Below, in pieces: positions 1 to 11,900 of a stretch of DNA of 64,000 nucleotides. Each line of letters starts with the position of its first letter. Position 1 is the stretch's first letter. A program made the translations under genes and the position numbers. Source of the DNA: Montifringilla adamsi (Eukaryota > Chordata > Aves > Passeriformes > Passeridae). The notes below the pieces were generated by a model. It was not told the DNA's origin and did no database searches. It saw nothing but the letters and a program-made list of their open reading frames with translations. The stretch spans positions 806,001-870,000 of the forward strand of contig JAGGNK010015447.1 of assembly GCA_017590115.1 (NCBI GenBank), written 5' to 3'.

Positions 1-1944
1 GTGATTTAGTAGAACTGAGGCCCCAGTCTGATAAATTCCAGATTTTAACAGGAAGTAATGGACACACCAACAGGACAGTTCAGCCTGCTGGCAACCTTAA
101 CGTAACCCTTCACTGCCCTCAGATCACTAAGTCCTTACACAAGCTCACATCCTGGGATAGGCTGACCTTCAGGAGATCTAATCGGCCTGAAAGGAGAACA
201 ACTAAAAACTTTAGTGAAAAGAAAAGGGTGAAATGCTTCACAGGCTCCCAAGAGGCTGCCTACTTTTTCTGTTTAAAAAAATATTACCTCTCCCAGCTGT
301 TTGTGTTGCCCCCTACCTGGAAGCTAGATTCAACAGCGTATTACAAAGCAAACAAAAAAAGTGATCTGAATTATTCCATAACTGATTTGCTTGAAGTATG
401 TTAAGAAACGCTCCAGTGAACCAGCAGAGCTGCCAAGGAGACAAACAGTGCATGGGTGTAGTGACGTCCTTCACTGATACAACAAATTCAAGCATAGTTC
501 AGCCTAATTCCTTCTAAATTAGTTTAAATGAAAGGTCTTTTGTATCACTGGAAAAACTGGCAGAATTGCTGACACACAGTTCTATTCTTCAGGCTAAAAT
601 CACAGATCTGCATATCCACACAGGTGGATAAACATGAGGAGATCCCTGACTTCTGTAAGAGAGACTGAAAACACATTTTCTCTGTCGCCTCTATTATTTT
701 ACAGCTCCTCCAAGTAGAGACCTTGTCATGGATTTTATTACATTCCAAAATCTGTGGCTGTGAATGGACTGGTTTTTTTAAGAGGGAAAATACAGTCTCC
801 AGCATGTAAAACAAATACAGTATGAAAAATATTTAAACATCAGCAGCAGAGGGGCCTTTTCTACATTTGAATAATGCAAAGCATTACATTCTCCTTTTTT
901 GCTTCTGCTTTTTCTAAGGGCCTTACTACTACTTACTGTCTCAAGAAAAAGCCATAAACTTCCTATCTCATCTCATTCAGACATCAAGGGATCCAAACCC
1001 TGGCAAGCAGTTTTGTGACCAGAGTTTGTTCCTTATTATTTAAATTGCTGAAGGACAGATTAATCATTTTAACACACCATGAGATCTCTCTTTTTTCTGT
1101 ACACTGAAGTTATGCTTATGTATCCTGAGTGCCAGTAGGACACATCTCTGGAGCACTGCCAGGTTCCTTTCCAAGTTGCTTTGCCTCCCTTTCTATCTTC
1201 ACTATCATTTATTTTTAATACACAACTTCATGTTATCAATCTAATATATTATGTATTAACTAACTTCAAACCTCTCCTCTTCAGGTAAGCACTCAGAATT
1301 AAAAGACACTCTGAAATACCACAAATCAAGACCAATCCTTCAAAGTCTCATTCAGGGCTTTTCAGAAACAAAGGTGTACTGAGTCAGCAAAGGTGGTCTT
1401 GCCCCTCATTCTCACCAGGAACTGCTGTGATATAAGGTGTACCCCACATCCAACAGCCCTTATAGGTGGTGAAATGTCATTAAAAGGTAACCCCTTTATA
1501 GAACAGCATCCACACCAAACCTGCAAGCATCAGGAATTTAATCTTCTGCTGTTGCATCTGTCTATTCTTAAACAATCTTGGCTAATTCATGAAAAATTTG
1601 ATGTTGAATCAATGGGTATTTCACACAGCTTTTTTTATTGGGTCTTCCAGTTCTAGCCAGTCTCCCCACATGAATTAACCTGTAGCTCTATCTTTGCATT
1701 TGAAAGTTTCCAGGTTTCAAAACATGCTACGTTCAGATGCCTGGGCTTTCCTCAGGAGTGAAATATGACTGCCATTTTCTTTCAGGAGAAAGGAAGATGA
1801 AAGGACTTAGCTTTTCAACACACCAACTTGAGGTACCTGACAGGTTCTGTATAAACATTTTTGCTGGATCAGCAACATTTTTGTTGAATCAGGAAAAGCA
1901 TGCAGAGCATCCATTAACATACAATCAGTTAGTGGCAACCTTAC
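1..1944 (-). other. VWF: VWF intron 5 (partial, runs off the left edge)
   Basis: This stretch follows the donor of the last visible VWF exon (GTAAGG on the minus strand, starting at 1944), so it is intron. I looked on the minus strand for the next exon, which in other vertebrates encodes a segment resembling DPYDFANSW, and did not find it. The exon is therefore probably beyond position 1. No repeat or other gene is recognised here; base composition is AT-rich and ordinary. Confidence 0.75.
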
Positions 1945-2153
1945 CTTCCCGAGTTCTGAAGTCATCCTCGAGGAATTTATTAAAATTGCCACACAACCCA
2001 CAGGTCTTATTATAGTGCTTTTCTTGAAGGAATATCTGAATGTTTCCACTGGCATCAATCTTCACCACAAAGCCATGCTCATTGCTGGATATCTTATAAT
2101 AACCTGCCTCTTTCTCTATAAATATACCATTGGAGGCAAAAGGTATGGAAACC
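1945..2153 (-). CDS. VWF: VWF exon 5 (D1 domain, CGLC motif)
   Basis: The 209 nt begin after TTTCTCTACAG and end at GTAAGG. They encode [20 protein letters not shown] and then the [11 protein letters not shown] and [10 protein letters not shown] segments. Length and phase equal the human exon. The CGLC motif at about 157-160 is intact, so propeptide-assisted disulphide exchange should be preserved. Confidence 0.96.
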
Positions 2154-3698
2154 CTGTAGAGAAAAAACAGGAAATTCTCAACATGTGACACACAAAACCC
2201 ATCAGGTTGTTTTCTGCTAGAATAATAGTTCCTACAGGTACCTTTTTCCTTCCTGCATCACAACTCCATCTAAAGAGAGGCGAAGACTGAAATATTCTCC
2301 AAGATACACAGAGAAACCAATTTTGTCCCCATCCTGGTAATCACCTGAGGAGATGAAACACAACCAAAGACCCTTAGTTCTGGGACTCAGGAAGACAATT
2401 TGTGGCCAGTAAAAACCTATTTTAAACTATGACCAACACAGAACAGTTATTACTGAATATAAAAACATCTACCAAAGCAGTTGGTATGAAAGTCACATAC
2501 AGTTTTGGTACATATATCATCACTCCTATGCCCAAGAATAACTCTGCAGAGGCCTATGCTAATTCCAAGGCCTTCTGTCCTAGAAAGTGGGATTTGTCTT
2601 TACTGGTGTGGTTTAGAATATAGATAAAATTCATTCAAAAGGGTTGTATAGATATATATAGATATATTTATCTATACAACCCCTGAAAAAATACAAAATT
2701 AGTAAAGGTCTTCTTTTTAGTAGGAGTAGTAAGAAAATCTCTGCTTCTCAGCAGTTTATTTATGTATGAGCTACATTACCAAGGGATAACAGAAGCCCCA
2801 TAAGTAATCTCACTTTCCAAAACAAGCCCAAAAAACCCCAATACAACCCACAGACAAACAAAAAACCCCAACCAAGACCCCTTTTTATGCGGTGGTCCAT
2901 CCTATCTGACAAAGGGGAACTATTTGTCTTTTTTTCCAGTGATGGAACCCAGCTCAGACTCACCTAAGAGTGTGAAGGAGTGCTTGTGACAGTCCCCAGC
3001 AAGGAGGTAGCTGCAGTACCCAGCAAAATTGTACAAGGAACCATCAAATGTTTTGATGTGATCATTCCCAAAAAGGCTGCAACGGGCAACAGATGACTCC
3101 TGAAGTGAAGCCCCTGATAACCCTGAGTATCAAAACACAACATTAACCTGCAATTTAAAGCAATCATTTTGCAATTCAGGAACTTCTCTGCTGGAATTCA
3201 TCTCCACTGATGTTCTGACAGCTTCTAGGCAGACTGTAAGCCTGGCATGGCAGTCCATAGGATCACAGCTTTTTTTTTGTTATTATATGCATTACTGAAA
3301 TGCATTTTTTTATTTCCACCAGCTCAAACCTTACACCAGGGGTAATTTAAGTTCTGATCCTTTGAGAAATACCATGTGTTCATTTGTGTCTGCCTGCAAC
3401 CCATTAAAGCCTGTAGGGCACTAGGAAAGCCCTATATCTTGTTCAGTCAAACATCCCTGACTTCAGAGAGTGTTTGGGACTCAACACAGTGCCTGTTCCA
3501 AGGTAAACAGACAAAAGGAAGGACTACTGATGCTTCCAGCACGGTGAGAATAATCCCTGGGTCAGTACAAAAAGGGGAAGAGGGGCTCATATCTCACCAA
3601 AAAAATAGTGAAAATATATTCTAGTCCAAACCTCTTTTCTTACCTTTGATTACAGTGGCCAGCAGTAGGTTTGTTTGCAGCACTGTCAAGAGGAGCAT
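1945..3698 (-). CDS. VWF: von Willebrand factor, 5' coding part (exons 2-5, partial gene)
   Basis: VWF is a large secreted glycoprotein that multimerises, binds platelets and collagen, and carries factor VIII. Four exons join in frame: 3698-3644, 3122-2964, 2344-2242 and 2153-1945, giving residues 1 to about 176. Residues 1-22 or so form a signal peptide. The D1 domain starts near ARCSLFG (31-37), continues through [19 protein letters not shown] (43-61) and reaches [11 protein letters not shown] (154-164). The CGLC motif is the vicinal-cysteine oxidoreductase motif of the propeptide, needed for multimer assembly, and NKT is an N-glycosylation sequon that human VWF also has. All three introns are GT-AG. 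Exon lengths 55, 103 and 209 nt equal the human ones as I know them, and exon 3 (159 nt) is two codons shorter. A TAA two codons before the ATG fixes the start if the exon extends upstream. No breaks are seen. Confidence 0.95.
2242..2344 (-). CDS. VWF: VWF exon 4 (D1 domain)
   Basis: The 103 nt lie between the acceptor CATCTCCTCAG and the donor GTACCT. They encode [20 protein letters not shown] and then [13 protein letters not shown] plus two bases of Arg106. The equivalent human segment has the same length and the same SVYLGE core. The donor GTACCT is a weaker match to consensus than the other VWF donors here. Confidence 0.94.
2345..2963 (-). other. VWF: VWF intron 3, with an AT-rich hairpin
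   Basis: This 619-bp GT-AG intron lies between exons 3 and 4. It contains the perfect 14-bp inverted repeat at 2641-2682 and an A-rich stretch with CCCC blocks around 2820-2875. Nothing else is recognised in it. Confidence 0.85.
2641..2682. repeat. Perfect 14-bp inverted repeat
   Basis: GGGTTGTATAGATA at 2641-2654 is the exact reverse complement of 2669-2682. They are separated by 14 bp of alternating AT-rich sequence that can itself pair in part. The structure would form a stable hairpin in either strand and in the VWF pre-mRNA. It could be a small palindromic transposon remnant or chance slippage of a TATA-rich tract. Confidence 0.85.
2964..3122 (-). CDS. VWF: VWF exon 3 (start of D1 domain)
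   Basis: The 159 nt begin after the acceptor GATACTCAG and end at the donor GTGAGT. They encode the end of the signal region and the start of D1, including [17 protein letters not shown] and [18 protein letters not shown]. The phases (two bases in, one base out) join exons 2 and 4 correctly. An alternative acceptor further upstream would put a stop directly in frame, which supports this boundary. Confidence 0.93.
   Translation of the reverse strand, partial: GYQGLHFRSHLLPVAAFLGMITSKHLMVPCTILLGTAATSLLGTVTSTPSHS
3644..3698 (-). CDS. VWF: VWF exon 2 (start codon, signal peptide)
   Basis: The 55 nt encode [18 protein letters not shown] plus the first base of Gly19, then the donor GTAAGA. The length and phase match the human exon. 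A pyrimidine-rich tract ending TTTTTAAAAG directly precedes the ATG, so the exon may begin at or very close to the start codon. The leader is hydrophobic but interrupted by Gln-Thr-Asn at 8-10 and lacks a basic residue near the N terminus, which is unusual. Confidence 0.88.
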
Positions 3699-5185
3699 CT
3701 TTTAAAAATCAAAGAGACAGCTTAGAATATTCTTAGTTTGAGACACAGTCTGTTTCACAACTCCTCATCACTTTCTATCCTTTCTTTATAAGGAAAATTA
3801 TTATTGAGGCTCTGTAACATTTCAGAAAGCCATAATCCATGCAGACAGTTGTAGTAATTCAGCTGCCCTCCATCCTGCTTTAACTAGATAATCTAGGAGA
3901 GTTATTAGTTACTCTTTGCCTGCATTTTCACTTCTCATGGCATGGAAGTCAGCTACCTCCATGGGAAATGCAATCCAACACAGACACATACCCCAGTTCC
4001 CCTCAGCTAACACTCTGCACACAAAGCCCTTCAACACACATCATGATTTCTCAGCCAGCCTGATGTGAAGATGCACCCCAGACTGGCTCAGCCAAGCTGG
4101 CTCCAGTAGAAGTCACCTCTGCAGCACAAGATTTGCACCCTGCCCAAACATCCACAAAGGGAAAGAAAGAACATAGAAGTTTTGCACCAGCCAGCAGGTT
4201 TGTTGGAAGACCATTGTAATCACATAATCCACTGATTTCTGGGTGATAACATGCTCGAGATAAGGGGCAAGAAAGAAAGGGAGGAAATTGTGCAGAGATA
4301 GATGCCCAGGGTAAAAATTTTCATTCAACAAAATCAGTTTTAGCATTGCCTCCTTGTTTCTACAACCAGAATGTCAGTCTTTGTTTTCCCTAAACTACCT
4401 CCAGGATGACCAGGGCTTTAAAAAAATTAATTAATAATGGGATAGGAGGGTCATGCAGACTGTGAACTACATGGGCTCAGTGGCCCATCAACTGTTAAGT
4501 ATGAAAGCTGCAGGGAGCTCCATCTAAGGGAATTAATTTCAGTGATCATATAAGCAACTAGAGAAGCTTAAATATACCAAAGTTAATATATTAATGCCAG
4601 AAGACCAGACACACCTTTTTCTAAAGGAACCCTCCAATTAAAGACTAGAATGCATTTTGCAAAGACAAATTGAGATATCAGGTATAGACACACACTTATT
4701 ACTGTTAGTTATGTAGGTCCAACTTACAGCCACATAAATAAACACTGAGTTTGACTCATACACAAGACAAGAAAAGAATGATCTATGCTATAACTCATAA
4801 TATAATGCTGCAAATCCCAAACTGACATAAGGCTGCAAGACAGCTCAGAAGTACCAACTGCATGGGAAAGACACTACAAAGAATGGTGAAGGAAACAGCA
4901 GGCATTATTATTCTTATAATACACACTTGCTACTGTATTTTTGGTGCATGCACAGTGTTATTGTTAACCCTTTTGTTTTACAAAGCAGGCAGAGAAAAAA
5001 GGCAAGGTGTAAATCCCTGCCCATCACTCCCCATCCACCTCCCACTCTGTTCTCAACTGCAGATAGAGATTCCCCCAATTCTAATGGAGCAGGTGCCACT
5101 AACAAATCAGAATACAATCCAGTAAGATCTGCCAGTATAAAACCATCTACAGTTTTATCACTGGCTTAATTAGAAATGAATGTAC
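3699..5185 (-). other. VWF: Presumed VWF intron 1
   Basis: This lies between the first coding exon and a candidate non-coding exon 1 ending at 5186, whose donor reads GAAG|GTACAT. VWF has a non-coding first exon in mammals, so an intron here is expected. The exact extent is inference. I see no coding potential or recognisable repeat in it. Confidence 0.4.
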
Positions 5186-5370
5186 CTTCTTCTGTGCGAG
5201 ACTCCTCTTGCACATGAGCAAAAAACTCCTCCAGTTTCCACCTCTAGCCTACAACACCATTGTTCCCCTGGTGCTTCAGAAGTCAAGATTTCGGCCTGAA
5301 ATCTCTTGTTTTTGTACAAGCCAGGAACTCTTGTCCATTTAAGAGGAAAGATAAAAATGCAGACGTCACA
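5186..5370 (-). promoter_or_regulatory. VWF: Candidate VWF promoter and non-coding exon 1
   Basis: Read on the minus strand, this segment has a CRE-like TGACGTC (5362-5368), a GATA site TTATCT (5349-5354), an adjacent ETS core TTCC, and an A/T-rich TTAAAT that could act as a TATA element. It ends with a plausible donor at 5185. Endothelial VWF promoters in mammals depend on GATA and ETS sites, which is why I favour this spot. The exon boundaries and start site are inferred; no conserved 5'UTR could be compared. Confidence 0.35.
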
Positions 5371-7596
5371 TCCGCCTGATTCTCAAGACAATAGATGAAA
5401 TTGCTATCGTGGAAATCAGGCACTCTTGATTGCCAGGAAGGTACAATGAGGGGAAATAGTTTTTAAAACTGACAGATAAAGTCTTTGAAATACATTTCAC
5501 ATGTGTATGTGTGACAAATCTCACTGGCTGAGCCAACAGGCACCATATTTATTTGACAGAACGTTATTCAAAGGGAATAGTCGGATGCTCCCCACCTCAA
5601 AGGTCACAGAACCATTAAGCCTCTTTTCCTAAACAACTGCCTTAAAGGAGAAATTAAAATTCAGAGCTAGTAATGCCCTGGGTTTATTCTCTAGGTACAA
5701 AAATACTTGAATTTTGCCACCTTCTATCAGAGAAGCACATCTGCTCCTTGAAATATTCCTCTGAAACAGCACATCCTGTTCTGACTTGTTTGCAGAGTGG
5801 GCACCAAATCTATGAGCATGTATACAGCACTGAGCAAAACCACACAAAACCCAGAGTTTGTCAAGTCTTACTTGATTTTCCATGTCCCATTCCTCACATT
5901 TTCAATAATTTCTAGGATTAACAAAGGCCTTAGGAGGCAACACATTGCACTGACTGGGAACTGTTTTCTCCTCTTGGATCCAGCTGCCACATCTCAGCAG
6001 GTCCCTTCCTAGCCCCGAGAGCCTGAACATGAGTGATCGCAGACAGATGTTCCCTAACCTTTTCCTTATGGGAATGCCAGCACTATTCAGGATAGGGGGA
6101 ATTAGATCTTATATCACCATGGTCTCTTGTGATCTTCTCAGTTCTAATCCTTTTACTTCCTGAGCCACAAACAAGTAATTTCATTTGGCAACTTCCTCTT
6201 GCAGATCTAAATCCAGCAGGCCTTTGATTTGCACTTTTTTGTTTGGCACATAAGGAAGGTAGAGTGAGATTACCTGGGAAAATTCCTTAAAAATAAGAAC
6301 AGTGGTCAGATAAGCCAGACCTTGTGACACTTCTTAAGTATGTTAGTGACCTTGGGGAACATAACAAACAGAATTGAGATAGACACATAAGGAACAAACT
6401 TCCTTTTTTCATCCTGGCTCTTTTTTCTCCCCGCTCCCCCCCAAAAATAAGGAAACCATAATTACAGAGTGCATTTATTGACTGATATTGTACAATGTTC
6501 ATACACAAAGCTTAGTGATGCTTGGGCATTTCTCACATGTAATTTTCCAAACAACACACCTGAGACACAGGAAAAAATATATAAACAGCTATGAAGTGTT
6601 GCCAAAAAAAATCTATAGTCCATTCTCAAACAGCACAGGAAGGACTTCTGAGAAAAAATATCCATAATACTGTTTTCCATTGCTTTATTCAAATACCAGG
6701 CTGCATGCAACAAGTCCTGGCCCTGCTACAAGTATGTTTGAATTGAAGGATTCTATCCTGGGCAAAGTCAATTTGCATGAGAATCACTTAATTTCTGCAG
6801 GCAACTGCACTGATTGATTTTATGGGATCTAAAAAAAGTGTTCCCAGCATCTGGAGTAAACAGAAACCCCAAATGCCACATCCTCTGATGCCACACAAAA
6901 AAATCAAATGAAGGAAGGTGCACTCAGAAATGTAGGAAAGGACAGAAAGAGAAAAGACAAAATCAGAGGTAGGAAGCAACTACTCGGTGAGCAGAGGAAA
7001 TTTCCAGTCTTGGAAAATCAGAGGAATTCTAGAAGGTCCTTGAGTGTCCTATCACAAGTAGCACAGAGAAGGTAGGAAATCAGTGCTCCTCTCTTCTTCG
7101 AGGGTAAAGGCTGGGAGCAAGCAATGAAACCCTCAGGGAGTTGTTGCCATTAAAGCACATAACTGGAAGGTCTCAGCACAGGTCACTGTGTCAAGAAGGC
7201 GTCAGACAAAATAATGAAGGGTCCCTGCATCACAGGGATCAAATCTCAGGGACCAAGTGATGAATCAAAGACAGCTTTTGGCTTAGAAAGGCTTTACCCT
7301 GCTGTGTATTAGAAGCAGAAATCCCGTCCTTTAATGTTACACTTAATTTCTTGCTTCTCTTTTCCTAAGCAACTGCTGCTAGCCACCAGAATCCTATTTT
7401 TTGGTCAAAAAGAAACCCAAAAAACAAGCCAACAAAAAACACCCAAATAAAATCAAATCAACTAGACAGCTTTCTTTATCCTATCCCAGTGTGCAAGAAG
7501 ACACGTTTCAGTGTTTTTCCACAAGTGAGATTCAAATTCACTTTCCCATTACAGATCCAACGGCGAAACAAAGCAAAAGGATCAGGAAAGGGGCAA
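5371..7596. other. Intergenic, nothing recognised
   Basis: The stretch upstream of VWF has no open frame resembling a known protein and no RNA gene I recognise. An A-rich stretch with CCC blocks starts near 7397. Any VWF upstream enhancers would lie here but cannot be told from sequence alone. Confidence 0.6.
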
Positions 7597-7652
7597 AAAA
7601 AAAACAAAAACCCCAAACCAAACCAAACAAAAAAAAAAAAAAAAAAAACACA

Positions 7653-7700
<48 letters not shown>

Positions 7701-7738
7701 AAAAAAAAAAAAAAAAAAAAAAAAAAAACACCAAACCA
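7597..7738. repeat. A-rich low-complexity tract
   Basis: About 140 bp are almost pure A, broken by single C, CACAC and CCCC/ACCAAACC blocks. Open frames across it are only poly-Lys/Asn (or poly-Phe on the other strand) and are not genes. It looks like an expanded poly(A) or A-rich microsatellite, and its length is likely to be unreliable in the assembly. Confidence 0.9.
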
Positions 7739-7750
7739 CCAGGAAAGGGG

Positions 7751-7794
7751 CTAAAGCTCTAGTTCCTATGAACTAGAACTCGCAGGGGCTTTAG
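7751..7794. repeat. Nested inverted repeats
   Basis: TCTAGTTC (7758-7765) pairs perfectly with GAACTAGA (7770-7777) around a 4-nt loop. Flanking CTAAAGC (7751-7757) pairs with GCTTTAG (7788-7794) across a bulge. The hairpin sits 13 bp beyond the A-rich tract. Confidence 0.7.
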
Positions 7795-8094
7795 TGCATT
7801 TTGGCATTTTGGGGGTAATCGGTGCTCAGCTCCTTTTCCTGGCACAGTTAACGATCATGGTTTAAAGAAAGACACCCCTCAGAGAGGATGGGAGGCACTA
7901 AGGGCCCTCACTTAGCATTTGAAAACCCCCAGCCTCCGGACATCCTTCCACAGGCTGGGAAGTTCACACGGCAAAGCCAACACTTGAACACTCTCCCTCC
8001 CTCCTGAACAGGGAAGGGCATTATCCGAGATAATCCTTTTTACCAATTTAGTCCTTCCCTGGTGGCAAGCTCACAGGATTTCCAATTTCACAGC

Positions 8095-8785
8095 CCTTCC
8101 CGGGGTTGTGACTGGAGTCAGCCGAGCCGCAAGGACCGCAGGCTCAGCGGGTGAAGCGATGCTCTTGGCTGCTGCTCTTCAGGCTCCAAACCTGCCAGGT
8201 GGCATCCCGACCTGGAGTTTATGAGCCAAGGTGCATCCTGCAAGCTCTGCGGTCTGCAGCATCACATCAAAGCAAAATACCCCTCCTCTATATGCAGGGA
8301 ATAAGGACACTAGAGCTGCACAACATAATTTTCAGCTGGTGCCAGCTAGTACTGCTCTGCTGAAGTCAGCGGCACTACTCTGTGCTGGCCGAAGAGCCAA
8401 AAGCCTCACAAATTTGCATTACATTACAAAGAGCCGCCAGAAATTAAACAGAAGGGGGGGGGGAAGATTATTTTTCGCCTGGTCTGTGGGCGATTTCTTC
8501 CTTATGTAAGTGAGGTATCACCTCGCCGAGATGAGCCCGACTTCTACACGGCAACTGCGCAGCGTTCCCGGGAAGGGCGTGTGCTCCTAGGGTAGAACAG
8601 CATCGCCCACTTCCAGCCTCCTCCTGGAAGAGCTTGGAGACAGGCGGTCACTGCTCTGTCTTTTGCTTGTTCATGTCTTGTACCTCCACCCCGGGCTGAA
8701 ATTCCCTGCATACAGAGAGCCAGCCAAGGCCAGTTCAACGATTTCCTCCCCCACCCCTGGAATGGTGTTTTTCCTATCCCCCCCC
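8095..8785. promoter_or_regulatory. CpG-rich block, orphan candidate promoter
   Basis: CpG dinucleotides are dense here compared with the surrounding CpG-poor DNA, for example in 8118-8160, 8521-8580 and 8690-8740. It contains a ten-G run (8454-8463) and a strong plus-strand splice-donor match GTAAGT at 8506. It ends in a C run at the gap. It may be an unannotated promoter or first exon of a non-coding RNA, or a distal element of VWF or CD9. No protein is recognised, so the function is unknown. Confidence 0.4.
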
Positions 8786-8931
8786 NNNNNNNNNNNNNNN
8801 NNNNNNNNNNNNNNNNNNNNNNNNNNNNNNNNNNNNNNNNNNNNNNNNNNNNNNNNNNNNNNNNNNNNNNNNNNNNNNNNNNNNNNNNNNNNNNNNNNNN
8901 NNNNNNNNNNNNNNNNNNNNNNNNNNNNNNN
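8786..8931. other. Assembly gap (146 N)
   Basis: The sequence is undetermined. Both edges are C homopolymer (CCCCCCC before, CCCCC after), so the missing DNA is probably a poly-C/poly-G or other very GC-rich tract that resisted sequencing. Confidence 0.99.
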
Positions 8932-11900
8932 CCCCCATTCCCAACTAGTTAAAAGTCTATAATCTTATTGGTTTATAGGGTGTATTTATAGGCACAAGAT
9001 TTTGTAAGCAGGGTACCCAATACATGCATGTTATTCACAATTACCCTGTCGGAGGTTTTGGAGCCTGTTCTGGAGAGAGCAAAACATTTCATTATCGTTG
9101 TCATATTTTAACATCAGCACTGACATAAGACACCAACTACTTCACCACCACAAAATCACCATCAGGCTCCTGAAGAACAAAAAAAAAAAAATCAAAACAT
9201 AAAATGCAAAGGCATTTTTCCATTAATATAATAACGAGACAATGAGAGCCTGTATTACGCAGCATGATATCTGGTCAGTTTTCCAACTCCGTGCTTTAAA
9301 AGCAGTTCATCCCTCCCCTTGGGATTAAATTTGTCCAAATGCATGGCTGCTGAAATGTTTTTAGCTGAAACCATGTAAATAATGAGTAGCAAACACTTCT
9401 GCGCTGCAGGTGTATAAAACAGTTCCAGTAACAATTCACCTTGTGACTCCTTGTAGATTCAGTGGAATAATTAATTACTAAATGAGCCAGTCACCCTCAG
9501 ATACACAGAGCGATCAGAGATCTCCAAATCTCAGATAAGAAAAATGTCCTCAGTTGGCCTTTTAACTTTTAATCTGAGGTTTAATCAAGCATGATGCATG
9601 TGCAGATATACACCAATACCTGCACCCACCTGCATATATCCACTAATTAAATTTGTCCTGACAGGAAAATATTAATATACTGAGAAAGGAGGAAAAATAA
9701 ACAGGAACAGCCAAAAGACAGGAAATATCCTCTTAGTGTGGGGAGATGGATGAAAAAAATAGAGGAGGGAAGCCTTCTTTCTCATGTGTGGGTTCTTACC
9801 AAAAAAACCCAAAGTTCTGATTTTGAATCATGTATCTCATAAGTGCCTGTGACTTTAGTCCTAAATCACAGCTGATCATCATCCAAATGAACCCAGAAAT
9901 TTCAGCAGTTTTGGCAACTGAAACAAGAGCAACAGTTTCCCAGATGAGAATTAAAAAGCCTGAGTGGTTATTTTTGCAGAGCGAGGCTTTGACATTACAG
10001 AAGGGAGCAAACACAGGCCCCGTGCTGCTGCTTTGAGAAGCAATTTCACCCCTCTCCCCCTTCGTGCAGTATGACAGAAACAATATTTTGTATATTTGCA
10101 TCACAAGCATGTAAGCAAGATAATTAATTTAACATCCTCTGCTCCACACACAGGGCTGTTCTAGGGCCCTGGGAGGTTTACTAATTAAGACATTTGCTAA
10201 TGACAGACTTCCTGAGATGCTCCTGAACAAGCACAGGTTTTCTTCCAGGGTCGCAACTGTTATAAAATGCCCAACTCGGGAGCCAGGTGGAGCTTCTGTG
10301 TTCAAGGCTGACCCCTGTAGGTTTGTCCCAAATTAATTATTTTTCAAACAAGAACAGCACCAGCAGTTCATTTAAAATTTCAACACAACTGCTAGCAAAC
10401 TGTTCTGACAATTAAAGCCACACCATGTTAAAAACACTCGCTCCAGCTTGGGTTTCTGCAAGCCTAAGCTTCAGACAGCACCTTAACAGAAATTTAAGAA
10501 ACATCTATTACCATGTTTTCTCTACATCCCTTCCTGGATAATGAGTTCAAGACAATTCTCCATCATCCCCTGTTGAAGTTCCATGAACTGAGCTCCCAGG
10601 CTGCCTCTCTAAAATGCATTACTCTCCATTTTTTGTGGGTTTCATGGCTCATCTCTAACTTCAGAAACCAGAGCTAGGGCCAGGTTTAAATATTTAACAC
10701 TGCTGCTATTCCTAGAATGCAGCATCGTCCATATCCCTTCCTCCCTTCACCAGCATCTCCTACCACTTCAGCAGTTTAAATAGCACAAGGCAGAGATGGA
10801 TACTATCAATAATCAGAAACAAAAGGGTAAATTATCATTTGGCAACATATAATCAATGAGATGAGCGCTCAGTTGTTGGTTTTCTACTCATCTAAATGAT
10901 GGTATGTCAAATCTTAAAGGTGCCTAAACACCTTTAGGCATCTAATGCATGCATAATTGCATCAATACAATTTACTAAAGTTGTGATTTCACTAAAGAGC
11001 TGTAAGGTTTGTTATACACTGTGTTTTTCATAAACCCATCAAAATTCATTAAAAAACCCTCAAGCAGCGTAATGTAAATACTAATCTATCAAACAAAACA
11101 TTTGAAAAAACTTGGGAATAGTGCTATGAATTCCACTGAACTGCAGGGAGATGCCAGTTCCCATTGAATAATAGGGTGTTTCTGAAAGTCTTCACCAGGA
11201 AGAATGATCTTGGTCCCCTAAGACTGAAATTTGGCCTATGGAAATTCCATGCATTACCTTAAACATTTATAGCATTATGTTAATCACTTTTGGAAAGGAA
11301 AGAAGTAATATCCATGCAAAATCTATTTCACTCATTTTTATAATGCCAAAGAAGAACCAACTCCAAGAAAAAGCAGATCACTAAGACAAAAATCACGTGT
11401 TTCTCCATCTGAAAGGCTGATTTACCCCAGTACAAGACAGAGCATGTTACTCATTGTGGAGGACAATTAAGTCCCAGAAACATTCACTGCTCTGCTGAGA
11501 ACAATTGACACCATTATGTGATCAACAAATCTGTGTCTTATGCACATTCCCTACCACCACCCTTTTTTTCCTGCAGTCATCCAATATAAGCACAAGGAAT
11601 GGGGGGGGGAAGCAAAAAGCTCAGATGGTGAAATTTTCCTCCAGTTCCTGCTTTTTCCTCATGTATTGGTATACAGTACATACCCTAAAATCACAACAGA
11701 AGATATCAATCACAAGACATCAATACAAGGACTCTGAAATTCTAGAGTATTAATTGGCTCTCTCATATGCCTTTTGATTTTTTTCTACCATCAAAGATTA
11801 GCACTTACAAGATTTTTCTCCTGAAATATGAAGGATGGAGGCTTCAAGATGAAAAACAAAACTGAGACAGTCACAAGAATTCCCAATCCCCACATTTAAC

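Noticed and set aside
545..660. Cysteine-containing minus-strand segment after an acceptor-like CTCTTACAG, considered as VWF exon 6
   Set aside because: In the phase required by exon 5 it meets a stop, and the residues do not match the D1 sequence expected.
7401..7754. Lysine-rich open frames across the A tract
   Set aside because: They are translations of simple A-rich sequence with no domain or splice context.
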